The notes: generated by a model from the letters alone, not told the origin. DNA of 64,000 nt from Actinomycetales bacterium (GCA_002919305.1 PKFB01000038.1:1-64000); one strand, 5' to 3'; shown: positions 41,578-51,244, numbered from the stretch's first letter. Made by a program: numbers and translations.

Positions 41578-42045
41578 ATGACCGCGGGTTCGGCTTACGA
41601 GGCGTATGAGGCCGCTGGCGAATTGCTGCGCGCCCTGGCCGCGCCGCTGCGTATCGCCATCGTTACGGAGCTGAGAGCCGGGCCGCGCTGCGTTCACGAA
41701 CTGGTGGATCTGCTGCAAGCACCACAACCGTTGGTCTCGCAGCATCTGCGGGTACTACGCGGCGCGGGTGTGGTACGGGGTCAACGTCGAGGTCGGGAAA
41801 TCGCGTACTCATTGACCGACGACCACATCGCGCACATCGTCGCCGACGCCGTCAGTCATGCCCGGGAAGCCCCGGATACTGATCCAAACGCGGATTCACA
41901 TATGGATCCCGGATCGGTCCGGCCGGCCCATCCGACCCGTCCGGTCCTGGACACCAACAGGGGAAGCAGGACAAGCGACAAAGCGGTGATGACGGGCACC
42001 CTCGCACCGTCCGGAAGCACCGCCACCGGCAAGAAGGAGCACTGA
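41578..42045 (+). CDS. ArsR/SmtB family zinc-responsive regulator
   Basis: 155 residues. Winged helix with PRCVHELVDLLQAPQPLVSQ and HLRVLRGAGVVRGQRRGREI. The alpha5 metal site is intact and of the SmtB zinc type: Asp81, His83, His94 and Glu97 (D-x-H-x10-H-x2-E). The alpha3N Cys pair of arsenic/cadmium sensors is missing. A 50-residue unstructured tail follows. The stop is one base before the TTG of zur, so they are one unit, as in the Mycobacterium tuberculosis smtB-furB pair. It would be displaced from DNA by zinc and so expose zur or an exporter gene. Confidence 0.92.
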   Translation: MTAGSAYEAYEAAGELLRALAAPLRIAIVTELRAGPRCVHELVDLLQAPQPLVSQHLRVLRGAGVVRGQRRGREIAYSLTDDHIAHIVADAVSHAREAPDTDPNADSHMDPGSVRPAHPTRPVLDTNRGSRTSDKAVMTGTLAPSGSTATGKKEH

Positions 42046-42046
42046 G

Positions 42047-42457
42047 TTGACAGCCACCAAAGGGGCTCCGGAAGGCTCACCCATGGGCCGTAGCACTCGC
42101 CAACGCAACGCGGTGATATCGCTGCTTGAGGACGTAAACGAATTCCGCAGTGCCCAGGAACTGCACGCCCTGCTGCGGGAACGCGGTGACGGGGTGGGGC
42201 TGACCACCGTGTACCGCACGTTGCAGGCGCTCGCCGACGCCGGTGAAGTGGATGTGATGCGGCCTCCGGGCGGGGAGCACCTGTACCGCCGCTGTAGTCA
42301 AGGGCACCATCATCACCTGGTGTGTCGGGTCTGCGGCCGCACGGTGGAGGTGGAGGGCCCCGCCGTGGAGCAGTGGGCCGAGCGGGTCGCGGCCGAGCAC
42401 GGCTACACCGATGTCAGCCACACTGTAGAGATCTTCGGAACCTGCTCGCTGCACTGA
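42047..42457 (+). CDS. zur: Zinc uptake regulator, Fur family
   Basis: 136 residues from a TTG start with GGAG seven bases upstream; an in-frame ATG twelve codons on is weaker. DNA-binding domain: NEFRSAQELHALLRERGDGV and GLTTVYRTLQALADAGEVDV. Metal sites: His-rich GHHHH (87-90) and the structural Cys pair CRVC (93, 96) with Cys133 near the end, plus EHGYTDVSHTVEIFGTC. Zur represses zinc uptake when zinc is sufficient; the box before znuA is its evident target. Co-transcribed with the SmtB-type gene. Confidence 0.94.
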   Translation: MTATKGAPEGSPMGRSTRQRNAVISLLEDVNEFRSAQELHALLRERGDGVGLTTVYRTLQALADAGEVDVMRPPGGEHLYRRCSQGHHHHLVCRVCGRTVEVEGPAVEQWAERVAAEHGYTDVSHTVEIFGTCSLH

Positions 42458-42462
42458 CGCCA

Positions 42463-42493
42463 CCGCGGGTCCCGGGCCTCTCGGGGCCCGCGG
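42463..42493. terminator. Hairpin terminator after zur
   Basis: CCGCGGG (42463-42469) pairs with CCCGCGG (42487-42493), extended by a G-T and CCC/GGG pairs. Lies between the convergent zur and TIGR03943 genes. Confidence 0.7.
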
Positions 42494-42552
42494 CGCCGCA
42501 GGTGACAGAGAGCATGTAACAAGGAAAGAGGCGGTGCCTGCTCACTCCCTGC

Positions 42553-43374
42553 TTACTCGTACTGGTTACGAGGCGCGGGAATGGTCCGTATCTGCTCGAC
42601 CTCCAGGAACGGAATGGCCTCGCCGTTGATCTCATCCTCGGTAATGTCCGGGCTGTAACGCCCGATCACCTCCACCCAGGAGTCCATGGCCAACCTGTCC
42701 GGGAGGTTCCCCATCAACGCCACCTTGATAGGGCGGGCGTCGGCCGCACAGCAGGTCATGATCATCCGGGCGAGATAAATCTGCCCGTCACCGCCCCGCA
42801 TGATGAACCCAGACAGCTGAACCCGACGGTTCCCTAAGGACCGGTCACCTCCAAAGACCGCTCGGGTGGCGTAGTCCAGGACGGACAGTACGACCGGGTC
42901 GCCCGCTGGCAATGGCGGGAAATCCGAGGCTGCCCGCGTAGACAGCGCGCTCCCGGTTCGGGAGGCCGCGTCCGATCCTAGGGCGGGCGGCGCCACCAGC
43001 AGCAGAGCCAGCACAGGCAACAGCAACAGCCAGGACACCACTGGTTCACGGTGACTGTGGTGGTTGTGCTGAGCGGGCCGGTCATACCCGGTGCCGGGGT
43101 CGACCTGCCCCTGCTCCGGGTTCCGGTGGCCTGACCGCTCCATGTCCTGACCCCGAGACTGCTCCGGGTCCCGATGGGTGGGCTGCCCTGCCTTCCGGTG
43201 GACCAGCTCCGGCCACAATGTCGCGGCCGATACCGCGAGCAGAACCAGGCCGGATGCGATTAGGAATGGACGCAGCCCGTCCCGGACATAGCGCAGATAC
43301 ATATCGGTGAGGCTGATTCGCAGTACTGCTCCCCCGAGCAGAAGCAGAATCACCCCCTGAACTGCACGGTTCAC
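42553..43374 (-). CDS. TIGR03943 family membrane protein
   Basis: 273 residues from a GTG that overlaps the permease stop (GTGA). Two membrane helices at the N-terminus (AVQGVILLLLGGAVLRISLT and FLIASGLVLLAVSAATLW), a His-rich charged loop (about 65-110, with HNHHSHREP), a further helix, then an outer domain with MTCCAADARPIKVAL and GFIMRGG. This is the usual partner of the UPF0718-type permease and often belongs to the Zur regulon. Together they are proposed to act in metal handling; the exact job is not established. Confidence 0.87.
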   Translation of the reverse strand: MNRAVQGVILLLLGGAVLRISLTDMYLRYVRDGLRPFLIASGLVLLAVSAATLWPELVHRKAGQPTHRDPEQSRGQDMERSGHRNPEQGQVDPGTGYDRPAQHNHHSHREPVVSWLLLLPVLALLLVAPPALGSDAASRTGSALSTRAASDFPPLPAGDPVVLSVLDYATRAVFGGDRSLGNRRVQLSGFIMRGGDGQIYLARMIMTCCAADARPIKVALMGNLPDRLAMDSWVEVIGRYSPDITEDEINGEAIPFLEVEQIRTIPAPRNQYE

Positions 43375-44441
43375 AGCACCACCACTCCCACCAGGACGCT
43401 GACCAGCACCGCTACCGCGCATGTCGCCGGTGCGAACCGTGCGGCAAACCCACGCCCGAACACCCCCGCCTGCATCGCGACCAGTTTCAGGTCGACCATG
43501 GGCCCCACCACCAGGAAGGTCAAACGTGCGGTGAGGGAGAACTCTGACAGGGACGCGGCCACAAACGCGTCGGCCTCTGAGCAGATCGACAGCAGCACCG
43601 CTAATCCGGCCAAGGCGAGCACGGATAACACAGGCTGCCCAGCGAGGGCCTGGAGCCACTCCGCCGGCACCATTACGTTGATGGTCGCCGCCGCAAGCCC
43701 ACCCACCACTAAAAAGCCACCGGCGTGCGTCAGGTCATGACGGCAGGAGGCCCAGAACGCCTGCCATCGGGACAGTCCATCGAGGTTGAGGCGTTGCAGT
43801 GGCTTGATCCAGTCCGCTCGTCCCCACCGCAACCAGAGCCACCCCATGATCATGGCGACGACCAGGCTCGTCACGAACCGTCCCACCACCATCCCAGGCT
43901 CAGCGGGGAACGCCACCGCCGTCGCCACCAGCACGATCGGATTAATGGCGGGGGCGGCGAGCAGAAACGCGAACGCCGCCGCCGGGGGCACGCCTCGCCG
44001 TACCAGAGCCCCCGCGATCGGGACGGAGCCACATTCGCAGCCGGGCAACACCACACCGGCCCCGCTGGCGACTGGGACCGCCAGGGCGGGTCGGCTGGGC
44101 AGGACCTGAGCGAAGAACGAGGCCGGCACGAAGACAGCGATGACCGCAGAGAGCACCACGCCGAACACCAGGAATGGCAATGCCTGTACCACGATCGACA
44201 CGAAGACAGTGGTCCAGGTCTGAAGCCCGGGGGTGGCTAGCAGGGCCTCCAACCGGTCCCTGAACAGCACGACCAAGACCAGGCCGCCGGCGAGCACCTC
44301 GGTGGCGCCGACGCGCCACGGCGCAGTGTTCGCCTCCCGTTCAGAGCCGTCCCGTTGACCGTGGGGTCCACGGCGGGGATCACGTTGCCCGGTAGTCGAC
44401 CGCGATTGCCTGACCTCGGGGTCTGGCCGGTGATGGGTCAC
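43371..44441 (-). CDS. UPF0718/DUF318-type permease
   Basis: 356 residues, about eight membrane helices after a hydrophilic N-terminus of 45 residues. Landmarks: PVASGAGVVLPGCECGSVPI (the conserved GCxCGxxP of the family), GALVRRGVPPAAAFAFLLAA, PAINPIVL and SEADAFVAASL. GTG start at 44441. An inverted repeat lies 6 bp upstream. The pair with the TIGR03943 gene lies next to zur on the opposite strand, which supports a link to zinc or another divalent metal. Transported substrate unknown. Confidence 0.88.
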   Translation of the reverse strand: MTHHRPDPEVRQSRSTTGQRDPRRGPHGQRDGSEREANTAPWRVGATEVLAGGLVLVVLFRDRLEALLATPGLQTWTTVFVSIVVQALPFLVFGVVLSAVIAVFVPASFFAQVLPSRPALAVPVASGAGVVLPGCECGSVPIAGALVRRGVPPAAAFAFLLAAPAINPIVLVATAVAFPAEPGMVVGRFVTSLVVAMIMGWLWLRWGRADWIKPLQRLNLDGLSRWQAFWASCRHDLTHAGGFLVVGGLAAATINVMVPAEWLQALAGQPVLSVLALAGLAVLLSICSEADAFVAASLSEFSLTARLTFLVVGPMVDLKLVAMQAGVFGRGFAARFAPATCAVAVLVSVLVGVVVL

Positions 44442-44446
44442 GCGCC

Positions 44447-44465
44447 GACAATAGCCATCATTGTC
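44447..44465. promoter_or_regulatory. Inverted repeat before the permease gene
   Basis: GACAAT-AGCCATC-ATTGTC, 6-bp arms and 7-nt centre, immediately upstream of the GTG start. The arms equal the inner part of the Zur box at znuA (GACAAT), but the spacing is wider than the normal one-base centre. A Zur-related or separate operator. Confidence 0.4.
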
Positions 44466-44564
44466 CGTTCTCGTCCTCCACGCGTGTGGTGATCCGCTGT
44501 CCAGGCTTCACCACAGGAGATCGCGGTCCCGTCAGCTCTGGTGTTAGCGTCGGGGCGTCAACCA

Positions 44565-44672
<108 letters not shown>

Positions 44673-44681
44673 AGGTCCGTC

Positions 44682-45263
44682 ATGTCCATCGCCCGTTGGC
44701 GGCTCGTCGACATCGTGGTCACTTCGGTGATCGCGGTCGCGTTTGGTGTCGTGTTCTGGGCTTGGGGCCAGCTGTGGAACAGCCTGGACGGCGTGTTCAC
44801 GTTCTACGCGCCGGCCCAAGCCATCATGTACGGCGTGTGGCTGGTGCCGGGTGTCCTCGCGGCCCTGATCATCCGCCGCATCGGGGCGTCCCTGTACGCT
44901 GAATTCCTCGCGGCGCTTATCTCCGTTCAGCTGGGATCGGCATGGGGTTGGGTGGCCGTCATCCAGGGCGCCGCACAAGGCGCCGCCTCAGAGATCGGAT
45001 TCGCTGCTTCCGGGTACCGTTCCTGGCGGACCCCCTTCGCGTTGCTATCCGCGCTCCTGGCCGGGCTCACCGCCACGCTCTTCGACGCCTTCCACTACTA
45101 CCCCGAGACGAGCTGGCTCACCTACCGGATCCCCTACATCCTGATGGGGACGGCCAGTTCAGTGGCGGTCGCCGGCGTAGGCAGCGTCCTGCTGGTCCGC
45201 GCCTTGGCGCCTACCGGGGTACTTGATTCATTCCCGTCAGGCCGGGAACGGACAGCGGTCTGA
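44682..45263 (+). CDS. ykoE: Thiamine-precursor ECF transporter S component
   Basis: 193 residues, five to six membrane helices, YkoE family. Characteristic parts: RWRLVDIVVTSVIAVAFGVV, WAWGQLWNSL, FYAPAQAIMYGVWLVPGVLA and GSAWGWVAVIQGAAQGAASE. It is the substrate-recognition subunit, thought to bind the hydroxymethylpyrimidine part of thiamine. It is directly under the TPP riboswitch and followed by ATPase and T-unit genes, completing an ECF transporter. The YkoF thiamine-binding protein of Bacillus is not present here. Confidence 0.94.
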   Translation: MSIARWRLVDIVVTSVIAVAFGVVFWAWGQLWNSLDGVFTFYAPAQAIMYGVWLVPGVLAALIIRRIGASLYAEFLAALISVQLGSAWGWVAVIQGAAQGAASEIGFAASGYRSWRTPFALLSALLAGLTATLFDAFHYYPETSWLTYRIPYILMGTASSVAVAGVGSVLLVRALAPTGVLDSFPSGRERTAV

Positions 45264-45276
45264 CCTCGGCGTCGGG

Positions 45277-46764
45277 ATGAGCACGGTTCAGTTCCGTGGC
45301 TTCGGGTTCCGGTACGCAGGGCGTCGCGCACCCGCGGTCCGCGATCTCGATCTTCGGATTGAGCACGGCGAACGGGTCCTGCTACTAGGCCCATCGGGCG
45401 CCGGCAAAAGCACGGTGCTCGCCGCCATGGCCGGTCTGCTGTCGGAGGAATCCGGCGAGCAGACCGGCGAGGTGCTGGTGGACGGTGCCGATGCCCGACA
45501 ACGCCGGGATCGGATCGGTTTCCTCTTCCAGGACCCGCAGACGCAACTGGTGATGGCCCGAGCCGGGGATGACGTGGCGTTCGGCCTGGAGAACCGGGGC
45601 GTACCCCCGCACCTCATCTGGCCGCAGGTTCAAGAGGCGCTGCGTCGGGTCGACTTCCCCTACGACCTGACACGCCCGACGGATCAGCTCTCCGGCGGCG
45701 AGCAGCAGCGGTTGGCGTTAGCCGGGGTGTTGGCGCTCCGACCATCCCTGCTGCTGGCGGACGAGCCGACCGCTTTGCTGGATCCCTCGGGCAGCGCCGT
45801 GGTCCGCGAGGCGCTTCACCGCGCCGTCGCCGATCACGACACCACGCTGGTGCTGGTGGAGCACCGCGTCGCCGACGTGCTGTCCTTGATCAACCGGGTC
45901 GTCGTCCTGGCGGCCGGTGGTGGGGTCGCGGCGGACGGCTCCCCCGAGAGGGTATTCCGTACGTACGGGGAGGAGCTGGCGGCCTCCGGGGTCTGGGTTC
46001 CGGGGTACACCCCGCCCCGTGTGGAGCGTCCCGACGGTGGCTCCGGTGCACCGTTGCTGACCGCGACCGGATTGGGGTACCGCCATCCCGGCGCCTCCCA
46101 ACCAGTTTTGTCCGATGTGGACATCGAGGTACGCGCAGGCGAGGTACTCGCCATCACCGGGGAGAACGGCTCAGGGAAATCCACCTTGGCTCTCCTCCTC
46201 GGAGGCCTGCTGCGCCCGTCCACTGGGGTGCTGCACGCCGGTCCAGCACTCATCGCGGGGCACTCCCGGCTCGCGCGTACCCCGCCCCACCGGTGGCGTG
46301 CGGTGGATCTGACGAGCCGGATCGGCTCGGTGTTTCAGAATCCAGAGCACCAGTTCGTCACGGCCACCGTCGAGGACGAACTGGCCCTGGGGCCCCGTCG
46401 CCTGAAACTCCCCGCCGCCGTCGTCTCTCAACGGGTCACCGAGCTGTTGGAGCGGCTCCGGTTGACACCGCTGGCCCGGGCCAACCCCTACACGCTCTCC
46501 GGAGGCGAACAGCGACGCCTGTCGGTCGCCACCGCCCTGGCCACCGCGCCCCGTGTGCTGGTGCTCGATGAACCCACCTTCGGGCAGGACCTGAAAACCT
46601 GGACCGAACTGGTCCTGCTGTGCCACCGGTTACGGAGCGAGGGAACGGGTTTGGTCGTCGTCACCCACGACCGTCCGTTCGCCGACGCGCTGGCCGACCG
46701 TGCGGTCTCCCTGCACCGGAGACAGCCGCAGGTCGACACCACCGTGGTGAAGGAGCGGCCGTGA
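45277..46764 (+). CDS. ykoD: ECF transporter double ATPase
   Basis: 495 residues with two fused ABC cassettes, as in YkoD. First: GPSGAGKSTVLAAMAG, LSGGEQQRLALAGVLAL, LLLADEPTALLDP, VLVEHRVAD. Second: GENGSGKSTLALLLGG, FQNPEHQFVTATVEDELAL, LSGGEQRRLSVATAL, VLVLDEPTFGQD. ATG at 45277 is chosen because the first strand MSTVQFRGFGFRYAG starts there; a longer frame begins 18 codons earlier inside ykoE. Drives uptake by the ECF complex. Confidence 0.94.
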   Translation: MSTVQFRGFGFRYAGRRAPAVRDLDLRIEHGERVLLLGPSGAGKSTVLAAMAGLLSEESGEQTGEVLVDGADARQRRDRIGFLFQDPQTQLVMARAGDDVAFGLENRGVPPHLIWPQVQEALRRVDFPYDLTRPTDQLSGGEQQRLALAGVLALRPSLLLADEPTALLDPSGSAVVREALHRAVADHDTTLVLVEHRVADVLSLINRVVVLAAGGGVAADGSPERVFRTYGEELAASGVWVPGYTPPRVERPDGGSGAPLLTATGLGYRHPGASQPVLSDVDIEVRAGEVLAITGENGSGKSTLALLLGGLLRPSTGVLHAGPALIAGHSRLARTPPHRWRAVDLTSRIGSVFQNPEHQFVTATVEDELALGPRRLKLPAAVVSQRVTELLERLRLTPLARANPYTLSGGEQRRLSVATALATAPRVLVLDEPTFGQDLKTWTELVLLCHRLRSEGTGLVVVTHDRPFADALADRAVSLHRRQPQVDTTVVKERP

Positions 46765-47561
46765 GAGTCACCCAGCCGGTCGCCGACCCGCAGGCCCCGC
46801 TGGCGCGCCGTAATCCTCTGGCGAAACTCGCGGCTGCGTTCGTGCTGTCGTTCCCGTTGCTGGCAACCCTGGACCCGCTCACCCCGAGCATCTACCTGGC
46901 GGTCGAGCTGGCGGTTGTCCCCTTCACAGGGGTACGCTGGCGCGCCCTGGCCCGGGTGATGTGGCCACTGTGGCTGGCCGCCGCCGGGGTCCTCTTCGCG
47001 CAACTGGTGTTTGCGGCCGAACGCACCGGAAGAGTTGTGGCTTCCCTCGGCCCGTTCGAGATTCACAGTGACCCGTTGACCGCCGGGATCGGTCTGGCGA
47101 TCCGGATCTTCGCCGTGGCGCTGCCCAACCTGCTGGCGTTCGCCACCACCGATCCCACCGACCTGGCCGATGCCCTGGTGCGGTACCTGAAGGTGCCGGC
47201 CAGGTTCGCGATCGGCGCCCTGGCGGCCCTCCGGCTTCTCCCGCTGCTGGTCGCCGAATGGGACAGCCTGGGCATGGCTCGTCGGGCCCGGGGGATCGAC
47301 GCTGGTTTCAACCCCATCGCACGGTTGAAGCTGTTCGGCTCCACCTTGTTCGCGCTCCTGGTCGGCGCGATCCGGCGCGGCACCCGCCTGGCCACCGCCA
47401 TGGAAGCCCGCGGCTTCGACAGTGGAACCCCCCGCACCATGGCTCGGTCCCAGCACTTCGGCCTCGCCGACTGGGTTCTGATCCTCGCGGCCGTGGCTCT
47501 GGCAGCCGGCGGCCTCGCCTTGAGCGTCACACTCGGCCTTTTCCGCCCTGTGATCAGCTGA
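46761..47561 (+). CDS. ykoC: ECF transporter T component, CbiQ-like
   Basis: 266 residues, about five membrane helices. It has the two Ala-Arg-Gly type motifs that couple to the ATPases: LRLLPLLVAEWDSLGMARRA (with RARG following) and AMEARGFDSG. GTG at 46761 overlaps the ykoD stop by 4 nt (GTGA). With YkoE and YkoD it makes the full transporter under the TPP riboswitch. Confidence 0.93.
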   Translation: MRVTQPVADPQAPLARRNPLAKLAAAFVLSFPLLATLDPLTPSIYLAVELAVVPFTGVRWRALARVMWPLWLAAAGVLFAQLVFAAERTGRVVASLGPFEIHSDPLTAGIGLAIRIFAVALPNLLAFATTDPTDLADALVRYLKVPARFAIGALAALRLLPLLVAEWDSLGMARRARGIDAGFNPIARLKLFGSTLFALLVGAIRRGTRLATAMEARGFDSGTPRTMARSQHFGLADWVLILAAVALAAGGLALSVTLGLFRPVIS

Positions 47562-47562
47562 C

Positions 47563-47603
47563 GGGTACGCGGCGCGGACAGGACCGTTCGCGGCCGCGTA
47601 CCC
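47563..47603. terminator. Hairpin terminator between ykoC and uppS
   Basis: GGGTACGCGGC (47563-47573) pairs perfectly with GCCGCGTACCC (47593-47603). It begins 2 bp after the ykoC stop and separates the convergent units; followed by CTTG, no long T tract. Confidence 0.75.
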
Positions 47604-47630
47604 CTTGATCCACCACAGACTGAGGCGGAA

Positions 47631-48452
47631 TCAGACCGATGATTCCGACGCCGGGGCGGGAGGGACCGGGTTGGGGATCGCCCCGCCGTAACGACGTTCA
47701 CGCTTGGCGAAGATCTCGCAAGCGTGCCACAGGTGACGGCGATCAAAATCAGGCCAAAGCGTGTCGATGAAAACCATCTCTGCGTAGGCCGACTGCCACA
47801 GCAGGAAGTTCGAGACACGCTGCTCTCCAGAGGACCGGATGAACAGGTCCACATCTGGGATGTCGGGGTGGTACAGGTAGCGCGCCACCGTCCGCTCCGT
47901 AATCCGGTCCGGGCTCAGACGACCGGCGGCTACCTCACGTGCGATCGCCGTCGCTGCATCGGTGAGCTCGGCCCGACCGCCGTAGTTGACACAGAACTGG
48001 AGGGTCAGCACGTCGTTGTCGCGGGTCAGCCGCTCCGCCTCTTCCAGTTCGCGGATGACCCCCTTCCACAGCCGCCGGGCGCGTCCTGCCCAACGCACCC
48101 GCACCCCAATGGCGTGCAGCTCATCGCGACGCCGGCGGATCACATCACGGTTGAACCCCATCAGCCAACGCACCTCGTCGGGGGACCGCCGCCAGTTCTC
48201 GGTGGAGAAGGCGTAGGCCGACAGGTACTTGATGCCGAGTTCGACCGCGCCGTGGATGACATCGTTCAGGGCGGCCTCTCCCGCTTCGTGCCCCTTCGTC
48301 CGGGGCAGCCCACGGGCCTTGGCCCACCGCCCGTTGCCATCCATGATGATCGCCACGTGTCGGGGGATCAGGTGGGACGGGATGTTCGGTGGTTTGGCAC
48401 CGGACGGATGCGGTGTCGGAGGTAGTACGGGTCGGGTACGGCTTGTTTTCAC
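47631..48452 (-). CDS. uppS: Isoprenyl transferase (undecaprenyl diphosphate synthase family)
   Basis: 273 residues. Cis-prenyltransferase making the long polyprenyl diphosphate carrier for cell wall synthesis. Motifs: [20 protein letters not shown] (catalytic Asp, region I), [32 protein letters not shown], and the last region [20 protein letters not shown] and FIDTLWPDF. Overlaps recO by 4 nt in the typical actinobacterial recO-uppS order. Confidence 0.96.
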   Translation of the reverse strand: MKTSRTRPVLPPTPHPSGAKPPNIPSHLIPRHVAIIMDGNGRWAKARGLPRTKGHEAGEAALNDVIHGAVELGIKYLSAYAFSTENWRRSPDEVRWLMGFNRDVIRRRRDELHAIGVRVRWAGRARRLWKGVIRELEEAERLTRDNDVLTLQFCVNYGGRAELTDAATAIAREVAAGRLSPDRITERTVARYLYHPDIPDVDLFIRSSGEQRVSNFLLWQSAYAEMVFIDTLWPDFDRRHLWHACEIFAKRERRYGGAIPNPVPPAPASESSV

Positions 48453-49207
48453 GCCTGCTCCATGGCTCGGTCAACCAGCGGGAGTGAGCGTAGCTCCCGC
48501 TCCAGATGCCATTGCAGGTGCGCCGCCACCAATCCGCTGACCTCCCGCCGCGTTGAGGTCTCGCTGGCGTCGGCGGCTTTCCAGTCACCGTTAGTGAGAG
48601 CGATCATCAGCTCCAGCGACGCCGGTGACGGTCGAGCCGAACCGGCGGGACGGCAGTGCGGGCACACGCATCCCCCTGCGGGGACAGAGAAGGCTCCGTA
48701 CCGGCCTGGTTCACCGCACACCGCGCATTCGGTCAACGCTGGGGCCCATCCCGCGCTCCCCATCGCCCGCAGCAGGTACGCGTCAAGAATCAGCCCAGGC
48801 GTGTGCTCGCCAGCCGCGAGTGCCCGCAGCGCCCCGAGGGTGAGCTGGAACAGCGTCTGAGCGGGTTCATGCTCGATCGGGGTCAGCCGCTCAGCAGTCT
48901 CGGCGATCGCACTGGCGGCGGTGTAACGCCCGTAGTGTCCGGTGATCCGCCCGCCATACAGCCTGATGCTCTCCGCCTGGCTGATGGAGTGCAACGAACG
49001 CCCCTCAACCAGCTGGAGATCCACGTGCCCGAACGGCTCTAACCGGGCGCCGAACTTGCTGCTGGTACGACGTACTCCCCGGGCAACCGCGCGGACCCGC
49101 CCGTGTCGTCGGGTCAGTAACGTGACGATACGGTCAGCTTCACCCAGTTTTTGGTTACGGAGCACCACCGCGTCGTCACGGTAGAGGCGGTTCCGGAAAG
49201 CCGGCAC
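48449..49207 (-). CDS. recO: DNA repair protein RecO
   Basis: 252 residues. N-terminal OB fold ([40 protein letters not shown]), central helical domain and a zinc site CAVCGEPG with CVCPHC. RecO loads RecA with RecR on gapped DNA and anneals single strands. Length is normal. Its start region is divergent from the kinase gene by 96 bp. Confidence 0.95.
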   Translation of the reverse strand: MPAFRNRLYRDDAVVLRNQKLGEADRIVTLLTRRHGRVRAVARGVRRTSSKFGARLEPFGHVDLQLVEGRSLHSISQAESIRLYGGRITGHYGRYTAASAIAETAERLTPIEHEPAQTLFQLTLGALRALAAGEHTPGLILDAYLLRAMGSAGWAPALTECAVCGEPGRYGAFSVPAGGCVCPHCRPAGSARPSPASLELMIALTNGDWKAADASETSTRREVSGLVAAHLQWHLERELRSLPLVDRAMEQA

Positions 49208-49303
49208 GTCAGCTATTGAACATCATTTGAACATCATCGGCAGCGGGGTCGGCAGCACATCGGCTGAGCGGCAAAATGACCCAGACAGTGGGGGAGGAAG
49301 CCG

Positions 49304-51208
49304 ATGCCCGACGCGTACGATGTGGCGCCGCTGATCCCGGGATACCGGGATTTACACCTGCTCAGCCGGGGTTCCACCGCTGAGGTTTACCGCGCTGTCC
49401 AAGAACGGCTCAACCGACTGGTCGCCATTAAAGTGCTCCGTCTGGATGATCTGACCACGATCGACCAGGTTGAGCATGAGCTCGCCACAGCGGTACGGCT
49501 ATCCCAGCATCCCCACATCGTCAGCATCATCGATACCGGTTTCGTGGCCGGCCGTCCGTACCTAGTCATGGAATTCTGCGAGGAGGGCTCCTACGCCCAG
49601 ATCCTCGCCCGACGCGGCCCGTTGTCGGTGCCTGAGGCCATGGATGTCGCCATTAAGGTCGCCGACGCACTCCAGGCCGCCCACTCCATCGGCTTCATTC
49701 ACCGGGACGTCAAACCGGCGAACATCCTGCGGTCCCGCTTCGGGCCCGCGTTAACCGACTTTGGGATTGCTCGGCGCCCCGCGGAGCTGAGCGGCACGGT
49801 CACCCTGAACAAGCTGACCCCTTACCACGCCGCTCCCGAAGCGCTTCGTCGGGAACCACAGTCAGCGGCGTCGGATGTCTACAGCCTCGGTTCCACCCTC
49901 TGGAACCTGCTCGCTGGTTACCCGCCATTCGCCTCTCCGGGTGAACAGGAACCTGATCCGTTCGAATACCGGGAGAAGGTCCTGACCCGGACCGCTCCGT
50001 TGATCCCGCGCCCGGACGTCCCGGTGTGGCTCCAGTCCGAAATCTCTCGCGCGATGGCTAAAACGCCGGAGTCCCGGCACCCCAGCGCTGCGGCGTTCGC
50101 CGAAGCGCTGCGACGCGGGTGGGCGCAATGGACCGGTCAACCCTGGACCTCACCCACCGCGTACCCGCCTCTGGAGCCGACCGCCCCGCCGGACGGAGCC
50201 GGCGGCCAAGGAGCCGGCCGTCAGGAGCCACAAGGTCAAGGACCGCATCCCGACGCGCCGGCTTCGCAGGAAGCACCGAGCGGTGGCGCAGGCACGGCAC
50301 CTCCAGCCCCGTCCCCCGGTCCGACTGCTCCGCCCCCATGGCCGCCGCTACCCGCCCCGGCCTCTCCGGCCCTCTCTGGAGTCCCTGGCCCGGTCACAGG
50401 ACCCGCTGAGCCGCCGCCCCCGGAATCCCCTTGGGCGTCCCCGACCTCTAGGCCGATTGCCGAATCTCTTGCGGTCTCAACCCCGGCCTCCCCTCTTGCC
50501 TCCTCAACGCCCTCCACCGCCGCTCCATCGGCCCCACCGTCGGCGCCTTCTCCCGGACCTCTCTCAACACCGGTGCCCGGCCCGGTCGAGCCCGACACGT
50601 CGACTCCGCGTCCGGCGTCACCGGCTCCGTTATCGATGGCGTCGCCCCCGCGTGAGCGAACGACCGGTCACCAGGATGAGCTGGAGCGGGTTCCACTCGG
50701 CGAAAGCGACGAACGGCCCCGTCGCGTCACCCTGTGGCCTTTCCTCGTGGCGGCTATCACCGGGGTGATCCTCGCCATCGCGGTCCTCGTCGTTTTTCGT
50801 TTTCCCTTCCTGGGGGATCCGGGAGGCAACGGGGACGACGAAGCCGCCCCCTCCCCCACCGCTTCCGTTGAGGTGGGGCCAGGCCCGGAGCCAGGGCTCA
50901 GCGTCGATCCCGAAGCCAATCCGCAGGCCAGTGTCAATCCCGCTGTGGCCCCCAGCGACGTGCAACTGGAGGACCACACCACCTCCGTCACGCTGTCGTG
51001 GACCGACAACAGTGACGGCCGCGGGATCTACTACATCGTCGGCGCCCCCGAAGGCAGCGACCCCAGAGTCATGACCGAGGCCGCCCCCGGAATCACTCAG
51101 GTCACCCTGGAGGCCCTCAATCCGACCGTAAACTACTGCTTCACCGTCGTGGTCATCATCAGCGTCGACGAGGTGGCATTCTCCGAGCAAACCTGCACCG
51201 ACCGCTGA
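49304..51208 (+). CDS. Receptor-like Ser/Thr protein kinase with outer FN3 domain
   Basis: 634 residues. Kinase domain (about 10-275): Lys in LVAIKVLRL, catalytic loop FIHRDVKPANIL, metal site LTDFGIAR and HAAPEAL. The Gly-rich loop is LSRGSTAEVYRAV, with only one of the three usual Gly residues. A Pro/Ala/Ser linker (about 275-465) leads to one membrane helix (WPFLVAAITGVILAIAVLVV) and an outer part ending in a fibronectin type III-like domain (VQLEDHTTSVTLSWTDNS). PASTA repeats are absent. It faces the FN3/MoxR/DUF58 operon across a shared terminator and may phosphorylate members of it. Confidence 0.93.
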   Translation: MPDAYDVAPLIPGYRDLHLLSRGSTAEVYRAVQERLNRLVAIKVLRLDDLTTIDQVEHELATAVRLSQHPHIVSIIDTGFVAGRPYLVMEFCEEGSYAQILARRGPLSVPEAMDVAIKVADALQAAHSIGFIHRDVKPANILRSRFGPALTDFGIARRPAELSGTVTLNKLTPYHAAPEALRREPQSAASDVYSLGSTLWNLLAGYPPFASPGEQEPDPFEYREKVLTRTAPLIPRPDVPVWLQSEISRAMAKTPESRHPSAAAFAEALRRGWAQWTGQPWTSPTAYPPLEPTAPPDGAGGQGAGRQEPQGQGPHPDAPASQEAPSGGAGTAPPAPSPGPTAPPPWPPLPAPASPALSGVPGPVTGPAEPPPPESPWASPTSRPIAESLAVSTPASPLASSTPSTAAPSAPPSAPSPGPLSTPVPGPVEPDTSTPRPASPAPLSMASPPRERTTGHQDELERVPLGESDERPRRVTLWPFLVAAITGVILAIAVLVVFRFPFLGDPGGNGDDEAAPSPTASVEVGPGPEPGLSVDPEANPQASVNPAVAPSDVQLEDHTTSVTLSWTDNSDGRGIYYIVGAPEGSDPRVMTEAAPGITQVTLEALNPTVNYCFTVVVIISVDEVAFSEQTCTDR

Positions 51209-51244
51209 TCCACCGGTGCAGCGGCCTCATTCCGGCCTGACACA

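Noticed and set aside
49304..51208. PASTA-type (PknB) kinase
   Set aside because: The outer part has an FN3-like domain and no PASTA repeats.
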